From the NCBI GenBank assembly GCA_964535315.1, contig CAZHTS010000073.1:1-23052 (forward strand): 23,052 bases of DNA. The letters run 5' to 3'. Positions 1-7,670 of this stretch are shown one piece after another. The DNA comes from CAZHTS01 sp964535315. Lineage in GTDB: Bacteria > Chloroflexota > Anaerolineae > Anaerolineales > Anaerolineaceae. Position 1 is the stretch's first letter; each line of letters begins with the position of its first letter. The position numbers were made by a program, and so were the translations under genes. Below the pieces are notes generated by a model. It was not told the DNA's origin. It was given only the letters and a program-made list of their open reading frames with translations, and did not search any database.

Positions 1-39
1 ATGATATTCACTGGGTTTGATGATCGTTTTTACGGCCAA
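1..39 (-). CDS. Partial gene start, possibly FdrA-like acyl-CoA synthetase-type protein
   Basis: Only the first 13 codons are in the window; the gene runs off the left edge. A TTG at 39-37 opens a frame reading M-A-V-K-T-I-I-K-P-S-E-Y-H up to base 1. An AGGAG (52-48) lies 8 nt upstream, which is ideal spacing and supports a real TTG start 31 nt after the OadB-like stop, so it is probably the last or next gene of the decarboxylase operon. The peptide resembles the N-terminus of FdrA family proteins, which often begin with a short basic segment followed by a Y/F-x-D-S-V motif, but 13 residues cannot prove this. FdrA (AllF) works with AllG and AllH in oxamate carbamoyltransferase, and an AllH-like gene is present at 18809-19738. 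I am fairly sure a gene starts here, but its identity is a guess. Confidence 0.45.
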   Translation of the reverse strand, partial: MAVKTIIKPSEYH

Positions 40-70
40 TCTCGTTTCTCCTTTCCGGTGAGAGCACCGT

Positions 71-1192
71 CTAGAATGAGCCCGACAAAATTGCCAGGAC
101 GATACCGCCTGCCACCACACTACCCAACTGGCCGGCCGCATTGGCGCCCATGGCATGCATCAGCAAAAAGTTTTCGAAATCATACTTGGCAGCAAAGCGC
201 TGCACGATGCGCGCCGACATCGGGAACGCACTGATGCCCGCCGCACCGATCAACGGATTGAATTTCTTGCCAGATAATACGTAGAACAACTTACCCAACA
301 GCACGCCACCCGCCGTATCCAGCATGAAGGCCAGCAGCCCCATGGCCAGGATCGCCAGGGTGGACAGTTGCAAAAAGGTGCTCGCCGTCATCGTAGCGCC
401 TACCGTCAGGCCCAGGAACACGGTCGTCACGTTCGCGATCTCGTTCTCGGCGGCCTTGGTCAAACGCTCCACCGCGCCCGATTCACGCATCAGGTTGCCA
501 AACATCAGGGTGGCGATCAGGGGCGAAGCCTTGGGCGAAATCAACGAGATCAAGACCGTCGTCACGATCGGGAAGACCACGCGCGTCGTCTTGGAAACTT
601 CGCGCTGGCTGTAGGGCATACGCACCGTGCGCTCTTCCATTGTGGTCAGCAGACGCATCACCGGCGGCTGGATGATCGGCACCAGCGACATGTAGCTGTA
701 GGCCGTCACGGCAATCGGGCCCAGCAGATGGGGCGCCAGTTTGGACGAGACATAGATGGCCGTTGGGCCGTCAATTGCCCCGATGATACCAATCGAAGCG
801 GCTTCGTTAAGATCAAAGCCTAACACCAGCGCCAGCATCAATGTGGCAAAGATACCGAACTGCCCGGCCGCGCCCAGGAAAGCCATGCGCGGGTTCTCCA
901 GCAGCGGGCCGAAATCGGTCATGGCGCCGATGCCAATGAAGATCAACAGGGGGAACAACTCGGTTTTGATACCGGCTTCGTAAAGAATGCCCAACAGGCC
1001 TTCTTTATCCGTAATGCCGGTCAACGGCAGGTTCGCCAGGATAACCCCGAAACCGATCGGCAGGAGCAGTACCGGTTCGAAATCATAGACGATCGCCAGG
1101 TAGATCAAGAGCCCGCCAATCGCAATCATGAGCGCCATGCCCAGATTGAAACTGGCAAAACCCTGGAGAAGTTGCGACAGGTGTAATTCCAT
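71..1192 (-). CDS. Sodium-translocating decarboxylase beta subunit (OadB/MmdB/GcdB family)
   Basis: Integral membrane subunit, 373 aa, of a biotin-dependent decarboxylase. It takes the carboxyl group from carboxybiotin, releases CO2 and couples this to outward Na+ pumping. The protein is hydrophobic throughout. It has the family hallmark DGPTAIYVSSKLAP at residues 141-154, whose Asp is known in OadB to be needed for Na+ coupling and decarboxylation, the conserved SYMSLVPIIQPPVMR stretch (166-180), and a C-terminal NAAGQLGSVVAGG. I chose the ATG at 1192, 7 nt after the biotin-carrier stop; the frame is open to a TTG at 1213, which would overlap the upstream gene. Length is near the usual 370-430 aa. 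It is the fourth gene of an operon with carboxyltransferase, gamma-like and biotin-carrier genes. Family assignment is firm. The acyl-CoA or oxo-acid substrate is set by the carboxyltransferase, not by this subunit. Confidence 0.93.
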   Translation of the reverse strand: MELHLSQLLQGFASFNLGMALMIAIGGLLIYLAIVYDFEPVLLLPIGFGVILANLPLTGITDKEGLLGILYEAGIKTELFPLLIFIGIGAMTDFGPLLENPRMAFLGAAGQFGIFATLMLALVLGFDLNEAASIGIIGAIDGPTAIYVSSKLAPHLLGPIAVTAYSYMSLVPIIQPPVMRLLTTMEERTVRMPYSQREVSKTTRVVFPIVTTVLISLISPKASPLIATLMFGNLMRESGAVERLTKAAENEIANVTTVFLGLTVGATMTASTFLQLSTLAILAMGLLAFMLDTAGGVLLGKLFYVLSGKKFNPLIGAAGISAFPMSARIVQRFAAKYDFENFLLMHAMGANAAGQLGSVVAGGIVLAILSGSF

Positions 1193-1199
1193 AGTCGAC

Positions 1200-1667
1200 T
1201 CACTCAAGAACAATCATCGGAGTTCCGTGAGCAACCTTCTGCCCTTCGGTGATGTGAATACTCTTGACCACCCCGTCTTTGGGGGCGCGAATGGCGTTCT
1301 TCATTTTCATCGCTTCCAGGCCGCACAGTTCCTGGCCGTATTTAACCGACTGCCCAACTCGCACAGAAACGCTCACGATCTTGCCGGGCATGGGGGCCAC
1401 GATCTGGAAACCCTCACCCGCAACCGGAGCGGGGGGCGGGGCTACCGGGGCGACGGGGGCCGGTTTAGGGGCAGCCGTTGCCACCGGGGCGGGCGCCGCC
1501 GGTTTGGCAGCCACAACCTGCACCGGAGCCGCCGCAGGCTGTTCGACTTCCACGGTATACACCTTGCCATTCACCGTCACACTCATCGGCGAGGCGCTCA
1601 GATCTTCAAACGCCACATCATACGCCTTGCCGTCAACCGTTACTTTCACCACACGTTTATCTGCCAT
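1200..1667 (-). CDS. Biotin carboxyl carrier subunit of the decarboxylase
   Basis: A 155-aa carrier that shuttles the carboxyl group between the carboxyltransferase and the membrane beta subunit. Residues 1-43 form a small N-terminal segment. A Pro/Ala-rich flexible linker spans about 44-82, and the biotinyl domain about 86-155. The biotinylation site EAMKM is at 118-122 with Lys121 as acceptor, and the flanking APMPGKI and the terminal hydrophobic strand are typical. The ATG at 1667 was chosen, but a GTG two codons upstream (1673) lies 6 nt from the AGGAG at 1684-1680 and could be the true start. The stop is 7 nt from the beta-subunit start, so the two are probably translationally coupled. 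The sequence matches gamma/biotin-carrier subunits of methylmalonyl-CoA and glutaconyl-CoA decarboxylases better than fatty-acid AccB, because of the operon partners and the linker. Confidence 0.92.
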   Translation of the reverse strand: MADKRVVKVTVDGKAYDVAFEDLSASPMSVTVNGKVYTVEVEQPAAAPVQVVAAKPAAPAPVATAAPKPAPVAPVAPPPAPVAGEGFQIVAPMPGKIVSVSVRVGQSVKYGQELCGLEAMKMKNAIRAPKDGVVKSIHITEGQKVAHGTPMIVLE

Positions 1668-1706
1668 AATCACAAAATTCTCCTTCGCTGAAGAACGTCA
1701 TCTCTT

Positions 1707-2039
1707 CTACTTTTGTGTATAGCGGTTGGCAAACCACCAGGCTCCCGGCCCGGCTTCCAACGCCGTACCCAACACGCCGCGCCGGGTTTGCACTGCCTGT
1801 AAGGCAGCAGCGATCGCCACCACCACCGCTTCATCGTCACCGGCCTCTTCTTCGGCAACAGCCAGGGCCTCACCCTGCTCGCCGCCTTCCGCTTCCTCTC
1901 CTTCTTCATCGCCGCCCGGTTTGGAGCGGAACAGACGATCGGTACCGACCAGGATCAGCGAAAGCAGCCCGATGGCCGTGAACGTCAACAGCAAACCCCA
2001 GAAACTAACTACCAGACCTTGTGAGATCGGACTACTCAA
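1707..2039 (-). CDS. OadG-type small membrane subunit of the Na+-pumping decarboxylase
   Basis: A 110-aa protein with one membrane helix (about residues 10-32), an acidic Glu/Gly-rich linker (about 43-70), an Ala-rich helix containing VVVAIAAALQAV and a C-terminal tail with GAWWFANRY. This is the plan of OadG/MmdD gamma or delta subunits, which hold the carboxyltransferase, biotin carrier and beta subunit together at the membrane. The start is TTG at 2039, supported by AGGAGG at 2051-2046 with 6 nt spacing; no ATG is as well placed. It sits 23 nt after the carboxyltransferase stop and 39 nt before the biotin carrier. Such subunits diverge quickly, so the call rests on architecture and operon position more than on sequence identity. 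Confidence 0.82.
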   Translation of the reverse strand: MSSPISQGLVVSFWGLLLTFTAIGLLSLILVGTDRLFRSKPGGDEEGEEAEGGEQGEALAVAEEEAGDDEAVVVAIAAALQAVQTRRGVLGTALEAGPGAWWFANRYTQK

Positions 2040-2062
2040 AGCACACCTCCTGTGTGTCTGGT

Positions 2063-3652
2063 TTAGAGCGGCATCGTACCGTGCTTGCGCGGCCGGCGCT
2101 GCAATTGCTTGTCACGCAGCAGATCCAGACCGGCGATCAAACGCGGGCGAGTCTCTTCAGGAATGAGCACGTCATCGACGAAACCGTTCATCGCCGCCTG
2201 ATAGGGATTGGCGAACTTATCCCGGTACTCACGCACCAGGCGAGCGCGCTCTTCGGCCTCGTTTTCCTTGCCCTTCAATTGCTTGCCGTACAGAATGTTG
2301 ACCGCCCCGCTGGCACCCATGACCGCAATTTCGGTCGTCGGCCAGGCAAAGGCCAGGTCAGCATGGATACACTTGCTGCTCATTACAATGTACGCCCCAC
2401 CGTACCCCTTGCGGGTCACCACCGAAATCAGCGGCACCGTCGCTTCCGAGAAGGCATACACAATCTTGGCCCCGTGGCGAATGATGCCATTGTGCTCCTG
2501 CGAAACGCCGGGCAGGAAACCAGGTGAATCGACAAAGGTTACCAATGGAATATTGAACGCATCGCAGAAACGCACAAAGCGGGCAATCTTATCCGAAGCA
2601 TTGATATCGATCGCGCCAGCCATCACCGCCGGCTGTTGGGCAACGATACCCACCACCTGCCCGTGCAGGCGGGCCAGGCCCACGATGGCGTTCTGGGCAA
2701 AATTGGCGTGCAGTTCAAAGAAACTGTCGACGTCAACCACCCGAGAGATCACGTCGTGCATGTCGTACGGTTCGTTGGGATCAACCGGAACCACCGTGTT
2801 CAAAGCCGGATCCATGCGCCACGGATCGTCGGTCGGGGTGACCGCCGGGGCGGGTTCGGCATTGTTCGAGGGCAGATAGCCCACCAGCTTGCGCACCAGT
2901 TCCAGCGTGTGCTGTTCGTTATCGCCCACCAGATGCGCCACACCGCTCAACGACGAGTGGTTCATCGCGCCGCCCAACGTCTCCAGATCCACGACCTCAT
3001 CCGTTACCGTCTTGATTACTTCCGGCCCGGTGATGAACATGTGGCTGGTGTTTTTGGTCATGACGACAAAATCGGTCAGCGCCGGCGAGTATACGGCACC
3101 GCCTGCGCACGGCCCAAGCATGACGCTGATCTGCGGGATGACACCGCTGGCCTGTGTGTTGCGCCAGAAAACTTCGCCGTAAGCATTCAGGCTGTACACG
3201 CCTTCCTGAATGCGCGCCCCGCCCGAATCCTGCAAACCGATCAACGGTACGCCCGCTTCCAGCGCCAGATCCATGATCTTCATCAGCTTCTGGCCCTGCA
3301 CCTCACCCAGCGTGCCGCCCAGAACGGTGAAATCCTGCGAGAAAACGCACACCCGGCGGCCATTGATGGTGCCAAAACCGGTCACCACGCTGTCGCCCAG
3401 GAAGCGCTGCTGATCCATGCCAAAATCGGTGTGGCGATGGGTAATATACTGATCGATTTCCTGGAAACTACCCTCATCGAGCAGTTGATATACGCGCTCG
3501 CGCGCCGTTTGCTTGCCCTTTTTCCGTTGGGCATCGATACGATCCTGACCACCCGCTAACTCAATTTTTTTGCGATATTGTTTAATTTCTTCGAGCATGC
3601 TTTCGTGAGTGGGTTCAGTTGCCGCCTGCGGTTTAATTTCACCGGACTCCAT
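2063..3652 (-). CDS. Acyl-CoA carboxyltransferase subunit (MmdA/PccB family) of a decarboxylase
   Basis: A 529-aa cytoplasmic carboxyltransferase that moves the carboxyl group from an acyl-CoA (such as methylmalonyl-, malonyl- or glutaconyl-CoA) to biotin. Both crotonase-like halves are present. The N-terminal half has QDSGGARIQEG (141-151) and GPCAGGAVYSP (180-190). The C-terminal half has VDSPGFLPG (374-382), TRKGYGGAYIV (413-423) and AWPTTEIAVMGASGAVN (436-452). The ATG at 3652 has AGAGGAG 6 nt upstream; an upstream in-frame TTG at 3673 is less likely. Length fits the family (about 510-530 aa). The operon encodes no biotin carboxylase but does encode OadB-, OadG- and biotin-carrier-like subunits, so the complex should act as a Na+-pumping decarboxylase rather than an ATP-driven carboxylase. 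Residue 422, equivalent to a known acyl-CoA selectivity position, is Ile; substrate remains open. Confidence 0.93.
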   Translation of the reverse strand: MESGEIKPQAATEPTHESMLEEIKQYRKKIELAGGQDRIDAQRKKGKQTARERVYQLLDEGSFQEIDQYITHRHTDFGMDQQRFLGDSVVTGFGTINGRRVCVFSQDFTVLGGTLGEVQGQKLMKIMDLALEAGVPLIGLQDSGGARIQEGVYSLNAYGEVFWRNTQASGVIPQISVMLGPCAGGAVYSPALTDFVVMTKNTSHMFITGPEVIKTVTDEVVDLETLGGAMNHSSLSGVAHLVGDNEQHTLELVRKLVGYLPSNNAEPAPAVTPTDDPWRMDPALNTVVPVDPNEPYDMHDVISRVVDVDSFFELHANFAQNAIVGLARLHGQVVGIVAQQPAVMAGAIDINASDKIARFVRFCDAFNIPLVTFVDSPGFLPGVSQEHNGIIRHGAKIVYAFSEATVPLISVVTRKGYGGAYIVMSSKCIHADLAFAWPTTEIAVMGASGAVNILYGKQLKGKENEAEERARLVREYRDKFANPYQAAMNGFVDDVLIPEETRPRLIAGLDLLRDKQLQRRPRKHGTMPL

Positions 3653-3762
3653 AAATCGCTCCTCTGAACGCAAATAGAGATTGGGGAATGATTATTACCC
3701 TATTAGCATACTCTCGCACCCCAATCATTTCCAGGGCCATTCGCAATATTTTTCGCCCGTCA

Positions 3763-3793
3763 ATTGTCATACAACCCGCACCATATGTCATGC
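3763..3793. promoter_or_regulatory. Candidate operator pair upstream of decarboxylase operon
   Basis: TTGTCATACAA (3764-3774) is an 11-base near-palindrome of the form TTGT-N3-ACAA. A related half-site, CATATGTCA (3782-3790), follows with its TGTCA core 21 bases away, or two helical turns. TTGTCATACA and CATATGTCA both recur exactly in the divergent promoter region at 18626-18660. The GT-N3-AC core is typical of FadR-type GntR regulators. The sites lie about 110-140 nt upstream of the carboxyltransferase ATG. This is sequence similarity only; no regulator gene is in the window. Confidence 0.45.
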
Positions 3794-4040
3794 CACCTCC
3801 CCCCTCAAAAACCGCCATTGATCACTTCCCTTTTCGTGCTTTTTCCCCGTTCCTCTGCCCCGTTTGCCTCCCGCCATCCAGCCATTTTTTGTTCCAGAAA
3901 GGAGCCCGGCCCGCTCCATCCTTCAAACCACTGCATCGCTGCGCCCTGGCGTCTTTGCGTTAAGCCTTTAGCCGGTCTGCCCCACCCCGGCTTCAGATCG
4001 CCCCCCTCACCCATGCCGCCCTGCCGGGGCAAAGCGCCAT

Positions 4041-4077
4041 AAAAACAAAAGGACTGCCCGATCTTCCGGGCAGTCCT
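4041..4077 (-). terminator. Rho-independent terminator of the purine/ABC operon
   Basis: GGACTGCCCG (4051-4060) pairs perfectly with CGGGCAGTCC (4067-4076) around a 6-nt loop, with an extra A-T pair outside. Read on the minus strand the stem is followed by TTTTGTTTTT (4050-4041). It starts 28 nt after the stop of the last permease gene (4105), so it ends the operon and separates it from the decarboxylase operon. Confidence 0.9.
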
Positions 4078-4104
4078 CGTCACCGCAAACTTTCAATTGA
4101 ACGC

Positions 4105-5022
4105 TTACTCGCGCCGGTACGGCTTCAGCACCGCCGCCGGGCCCGAGGCGTTGCGCCCGGCCAGCGTCAGCGCCAGAATCGTCACCAGATACGGCAGCGC
4201 CAGGAACAACTCGTACGGCAGTTTGATACCCGTGCTCTGCAAACGCAGTTGCAGGGCAAACACCAGCCCGAACAACAGCGAGCCCCACAACACCTTGACC
4301 GGCTGCCAGTTGCCAAAGATGATCAAAGCAATACACACCCAGCCGCGGCCGTTGATGATGCCGAAAGTAAACGAGCCCAACTGCGCCAGCGAGAGGAACG
4401 CCCCGCCGGCCGCCATCAACCCACCGCCAATCGCCAGCGCAATCGAGCGGACACGGTAGACGTTCAACCCGGCGGCGTCGGCCGCCTCGGGGTTCTCGCC
4501 CACGGCGCGCATCTGCAACCCGAAGCTGGTGCGGTACACCACCCACCACACCACCGGGATCAACAAAATGGCAATATAGGTCAGCGCATATTGCTCGAAG
4601 ATCGGCCCCAGGATGGGGACATCGCCAAACGGCGACAACTGCTCAAACGGCACAATTTTGGGCGGGATGCGGTTCTCGCCGAAGATGACGCGGAAAGCGA
4701 ACAACGAGAAACCGGTCAGCAGCAGGGTGATGCCCAACCCCGAAACGTGCTGGTTGACGCCCAATCGCACCGCCAGCAGCGACATTAACAACCCGGCCAA
4801 CATCCCCCCAAGCACCGCCGCGAGCAGCCCCAGCCACAACGAACCGGTCTTCTGCGCCACGGTGAAACCCAGGAACGCCCCCAGGAACAGCGTGCCTTCG
4901 ATCCCCAGGTTGAGCACCCCCGAGCGCTCGGCAAACAACTCGCCCAACGTGCCAAAGATGAGCGGGGTCGCCACCCGCAGCGTGGCGGCTAACAATCCGA
5001 CAATAAACAGTTCCAGTTCCAT
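4105..5022 (-). CDS. BMP-type ABC importer, permease 2 (NupQ/YufQ-like)
   Basis: A 305-aa inner-membrane permease of the BPD_transp_2 (branched-chain/ribose type) superfamily. It has many hydrophobic helices and the family stretches GTLGELFAERSGVLNLGIEG (24-43) and MRAVGENPEAADAAGLNVYR (about 172-191), the latter being the cytoplasmic coupling loop that contacts the ATPase. The ATG overlaps the preceding permease stop as TGATG, a sign of translational coupling. It is the last gene of the run and is followed by a strong terminator. In characterised systems (PnrABCDE, NupNOPQ and similar) such permeases import purine nucleosides, which fits the xanthine-dehydrogenase neighbours. The exact substrate is inferred. 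Confidence 0.92.
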   Translation of the reverse strand: MELELFIVGLLAATLRVATPLIFGTLGELFAERSGVLNLGIEGTLFLGAFLGFTVAQKTGSLWLGLLAAVLGGMLAGLLMSLLAVRLGVNQHVSGLGITLLLTGFSLFAFRVIFGENRIPPKIVPFEQLSPFGDVPILGPIFEQYALTYIAILLIPVVWWVVYRTSFGLQMRAVGENPEAADAAGLNVYRVRSIALAIGGGLMAAGGAFLSLAQLGSFTFGIINGRGWVCIALIIFGNWQPVKVLWGSLLFGLVFALQLRLQSTGIKLPYELFLALPYLVTILALTLAGRNASGPAAVLKPYRRE

Positions 5023-6068
5023 CAGGACCTCTTTATCCGGTAATTTTGCAGGATCAGCATGCTCAACGTCACCAGCAGCAGCGTGGCCTGCACCACATTA
5101 CCCAGGTAGATGGGAATACTCAACGCCCGGCTGACCGTCTGCGCCCCGGTGTCGATCAGGCCGATGAACAACGCCGCCAGCCCGACCCCCCACGGGTTCA
5201 ACCCGCCCAGCGTGGCGGCAATGATCCCGGTGTAGCCGTAGCCAGGGCTGATCGCATCGGTCAGGTGATAGTGGATACCGGCCACCTCGCCCACCCCCGC
5301 CAGCCCGGCGATGCCGCCGCTGACCAGCGCCGCAATCAACATCGTGCGGTCCACCTTGATCCCGGCGAATTGGGCGGCCTCACGGCCCAACCCAACGGCG
5401 CGCATCCGCAGCCCCAGCGCCGTGCGCGTCAACACCAGCCATACCACGGCAATCGCGATCAGCGCCACCAGAAAGCCCACGTGCAGGCGCGAGCGCGGCA
5501 CCAGCTTGAAGAACACCGTCGCCGCGGCAATCTGCGGCGACTGCGGCCAGCCCGACACGGGATCACGCCATACGCCGTTCAACAAAAAGCTGATGAAGAA
5601 CAGGATGATCGTATTCATCAACAGCGTGGTCACCACCTCATCCACCGCTAGCTTGACCTTCAACAGGGCCGGGATCAACGCCCAGGCCATCCCCGCCAGA
5701 AAGCCGCCGATCAGCATCAGCGGGATGGCCAGCACCGCCGGCAGGTCGCCCAGCGCCATGCCCAGCCCGGCGGCGGCAATCGCCCCCGCCAGCAGTTGCC
5801 CCTCGGCGCCAATGTTCCAGTACCCCGCCGAAAAGGCGAACGTCACCGCAATCCCGGTCAACAGCAGCGGGGTCGACTTGACCAGCACCTCAATGGCGCT
5901 GACCTGGCTGGAAAGTGGTTCGATCAAAAAGTAATAATAGGCCGAGAACGGATTGGAACCGTTCCACAGGATCAGGATTGACGTAATGATAAATGTAATC
6001 ACCACCGAGATCACCGGCACCAGCGGGCGCGCCCACATCGGTGCCGGACGTTTTTCGAATTTAAGCAT
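5022..6068 (-). CDS. BMP-type ABC importer, permease 1 (NupP/YufP-like)
   Basis: A 348-aa multi-helix permease that pairs with the 4105-5022 product. It begins with a short basic N-terminus, then a helix at about residues 14-36. It carries the conserved YWNIGAEGQLLAGAIAAAGL segment and the coupling loop RMRAVGLGREAAQFAGIKVD. The ATG at 6068 lies in an ATGCTTAA overlap with the end of the ATPase gene, and its stop overlaps the next permease start, so three importer genes are tightly coupled. Length is typical (about 350 aa). The family imports nucleosides in the known cases, but some members near molybdenum hydroxylases are thought to carry other nitrogen heterocycles. The substrate here is inferred from context. 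Confidence 0.92.
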   Translation of the reverse strand: MLKFEKRPAPMWARPLVPVISVVITFIITSILILWNGSNPFSAYYYFLIEPLSSQVSAIEVLVKSTPLLLTGIAVTFAFSAGYWNIGAEGQLLAGAIAAAGLGMALGDLPAVLAIPLMLIGGFLAGMAWALIPALLKVKLAVDEVVTTLLMNTIILFFISFLLNGVWRDPVSGWPQSPQIAAATVFFKLVPRSRLHVGFLVALIAIAVVWLVLTRTALGLRMRAVGLGREAAQFAGIKVDRTMLIAALVSGGIAGLAGVGEVAGIHYHLTDAISPGYGYTGIIAATLGGLNPWGVGLAALFIGLIDTGAQTVSRALSIPIYLGNVVQATLLLVTLSMLILQNYRIKRS

Positions 6069-7563
6069 GGCTCACCTCCCGCGCCCCAGACATCCACAAA
6101 CCGAGCTGTTCGGCGGTGGCCTCCCTGGCCGAGACAATTCCTACGATCTCACCCTCATAAATCACCGCAATCCGGTCCGACAGCGCCATAATCTCGTCCA
6201 GATCCTCAGAAATCAGCAAAACCGCCGCGCCGCGATCGCGCTGCTCCAGCAGCCGTGAGCGTACGTAATCCGTCGCCCCCACGTCCAGACCGCGCGTCGG
6301 CTGCGGGGCAATGATCACCCGCGGATTGTGCGATAACGCACGCGCCAGCAACACCTTCTGCATGTTGCCGCCCGAAAGCGTGCGAATGCGATCCAGCGGC
6401 GAGGCCTTGATTTGAAATTCTTTGATCAGGCGTTCGGCATTCGCCAGAATCGCCGCTCGGTCCAGCAAACCGCGCTGAACAAATTCATCCAGGTGCTCTA
6501 ACGCCAGGTTATCGGCCACGCTCAGTTCCCCCACCACCCCGGCGTGGCGGTCTTCGGGGATGCGCCCCACCTGCGCCGCGCTGCATTCAGCCGGTGAGGC
6601 GTAGGTCAGGTCGCAATCGCCCACCAGAATCCGGCCCTGAGTCGGCTTGAGTGTCCCCGCCAGCACCTGCGCCAGTTCGGCCTGCCCGTTGCCAGACACA
6701 CCCGCAATCCCCAAAATCTCCCCGGCGTGCACCGTCATGCTGATATTGCGCAGCGCCGGCAGCCCCTTCTTATCCTTCGCCGACACCCCTTCCACCTGCA
6801 ACAGGGCGTCGCCTTGCGGCCGCTCGCCCTGGCGGGTGACGCCGAACGTCTCACGTCCAACCATCATGCGCGCCAGTTCGGTCTGCGTGGTGTTGGCCTT
6901 CTCCACCGTACCCATCATCTCACCGTCGCGCAGTACGCTCACCCGGTCGCAAATCGTCATCACCTCGTACAGCTTGTGGCTGATGAAGATCAACGACATG
7001 CCATCGTTGCGCAGGCGCGTCAGCGTCTCGAACAACACATCCACTTCCTGCGGCACCAGAACCGCGGTCGGCTCGTCTAAGATCAGGATGTGCGCGTTCC
7101 GATACAACGATTTGAGGATTTCCACCCGCTGGCGCTCGCCCACCGAAAGATGCCGCACCAGGGCCCCGGGCTTTACTTCGATGCCAAAACGATCGGCGGC
7201 TGCCGCCACCTTGCGTTCGATCTCCGCCGGCGACAGGGTAAACCCATCCGTATAGCCCAAGACCACATTTTCCGCCACAGACAGCGTGGGTACCAGGGTA
7301 AAGTGCTGGGTGACCATGCCAATCCCCAACTGGATGGCGTCCTTGGGCGACCGGATATGCGCCTCTTTGCCATCCACAAAAATCTGGCCCTCATCCGCAG
7401 TGTACAACCCGTAGAGGATGCGCATCAACGTGGTTTTACCCGCACCGTTTTCACCCAACAGGGCGCGCACTTCTCCCTTCGCGAGTTGTAGCTCGACATT
7501 CTTGTTGGCTACCAGGGGGCCAAACCGCTTGGTAATGCCCCGCATCTCAACTGCATATGCCAT
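6061..7563 (-). CDS. BMP-type ABC importer, double ATP-binding subunit (NupO/YufO-like)
   Basis: A 500-aa cytoplasmic ATPase with two fused nucleotide-binding domains that energises the importer. The first domain has Walker A GENGAGKTT (37-45), Q-loop Gln86, signature LSVGERQ (139-145) and Walker B ILILDEPT (159-166). The second has a degenerate P-loop GVSGNGQAE (288-296) without GKT, signature LSGGNMQ (396-402) and a Walker B region VIIAPQPTRGLD (416-427) lacking the catalytic acidic pair. This asymmetry is normal for the ribose/BMP group. The start is ATG at 7563 with a weak GAGG upstream. The gene follows the binding-protein gene after a 107-nt spacer containing a stem-loop, and overlaps the first permease gene by 8 nt. 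Confidence 0.94.
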   Translation of the reverse strand: MAYAVEMRGITKRFGPLVANKNVELQLAKGEVRALLGENGAGKTTLMRILYGLYTADEGQIFVDGKEAHIRSPKDAIQLGIGMVTQHFTLVPTLSVAENVVLGYTDGFTLSPAEIERKVAAAADRFGIEVKPGALVRHLSVGERQRVEILKSLYRNAHILILDEPTAVLVPQEVDVLFETLTRLRNDGMSLIFISHKLYEVMTICDRVSVLRDGEMMGTVEKANTTQTELARMMVGRETFGVTRQGERPQGDALLQVEGVSAKDKKGLPALRNISMTVHAGEILGIAGVSGNGQAELAQVLAGTLKPTQGRILVGDCDLTYASPAECSAAQVGRIPEDRHAGVVGELSVADNLALEHLDEFVQRGLLDRAAILANAERLIKEFQIKASPLDRIRTLSGGNMQKVLLARALSHNPRVIIAPQPTRGLDVGATDYVRSRLLEQRDRGAAVLLISEDLDEIMALSDRIAVIYEGEIVGIVSAREATAEQLGLWMSGAREVSHA

Positions 7564-7624
7564 AACCAGACCTCACTCTCGCCGCCTGTCCCCTCTCAGG
7601 CGTAACCAATAACAGGGCGCCACC

Positions 7625-7657
7625 GGTGGGGCGACCGGGTACCCAGATCGCCCCACC
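7625..7657 (-). other. Intercistronic stem-loop after the binding-protein gene
   Basis: GGTGGGGCGA (7625-7634) pairs perfectly with TCGCCCCACC (7648-7657); the 13-nt loop contains the small palindrome GGGTACCC. It begins 13 nt after the binding-protein stop and lacks a T run, so it is unlikely to be a full terminator. A stable hairpin here would protect the binding-protein message and lower downstream ATPase/permease levels, as in other ABC operons. Confidence 0.7.
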
Positions 7658-7670
7658 AGGACATAACTGC

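Larger units (their letters stand above)
3653..4104. other. Gene-poor gap between decarboxylase and purine-import operons
   Basis: This stretch of about 450 bases has no convincing gene; the short frames in it have no Shine-Dalgarno site and low-complexity Pro/Ser-rich translations. It contains the leader of the decarboxylase operon (3653-about 3760), the two candidate operators at 3763-3793 and the terminator at 4041-4077. Around 3946-3964 the text CCTGGCGTCTTTGCGTTAA resembles a short intergenic sequence that recurs in many bacterial genomes, which I note only as a possible repeat remnant. I see no tRNA or small RNA gene. Confidence 0.5.

Noticed and set aside
3805..4083. Possible small minus-strand gene in the gap before the terminator
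   Set aside because: It would read into the gap from inside the terminator hairpin, has low-complexity content, no Shine-Dalgarno site and no recognisable family.
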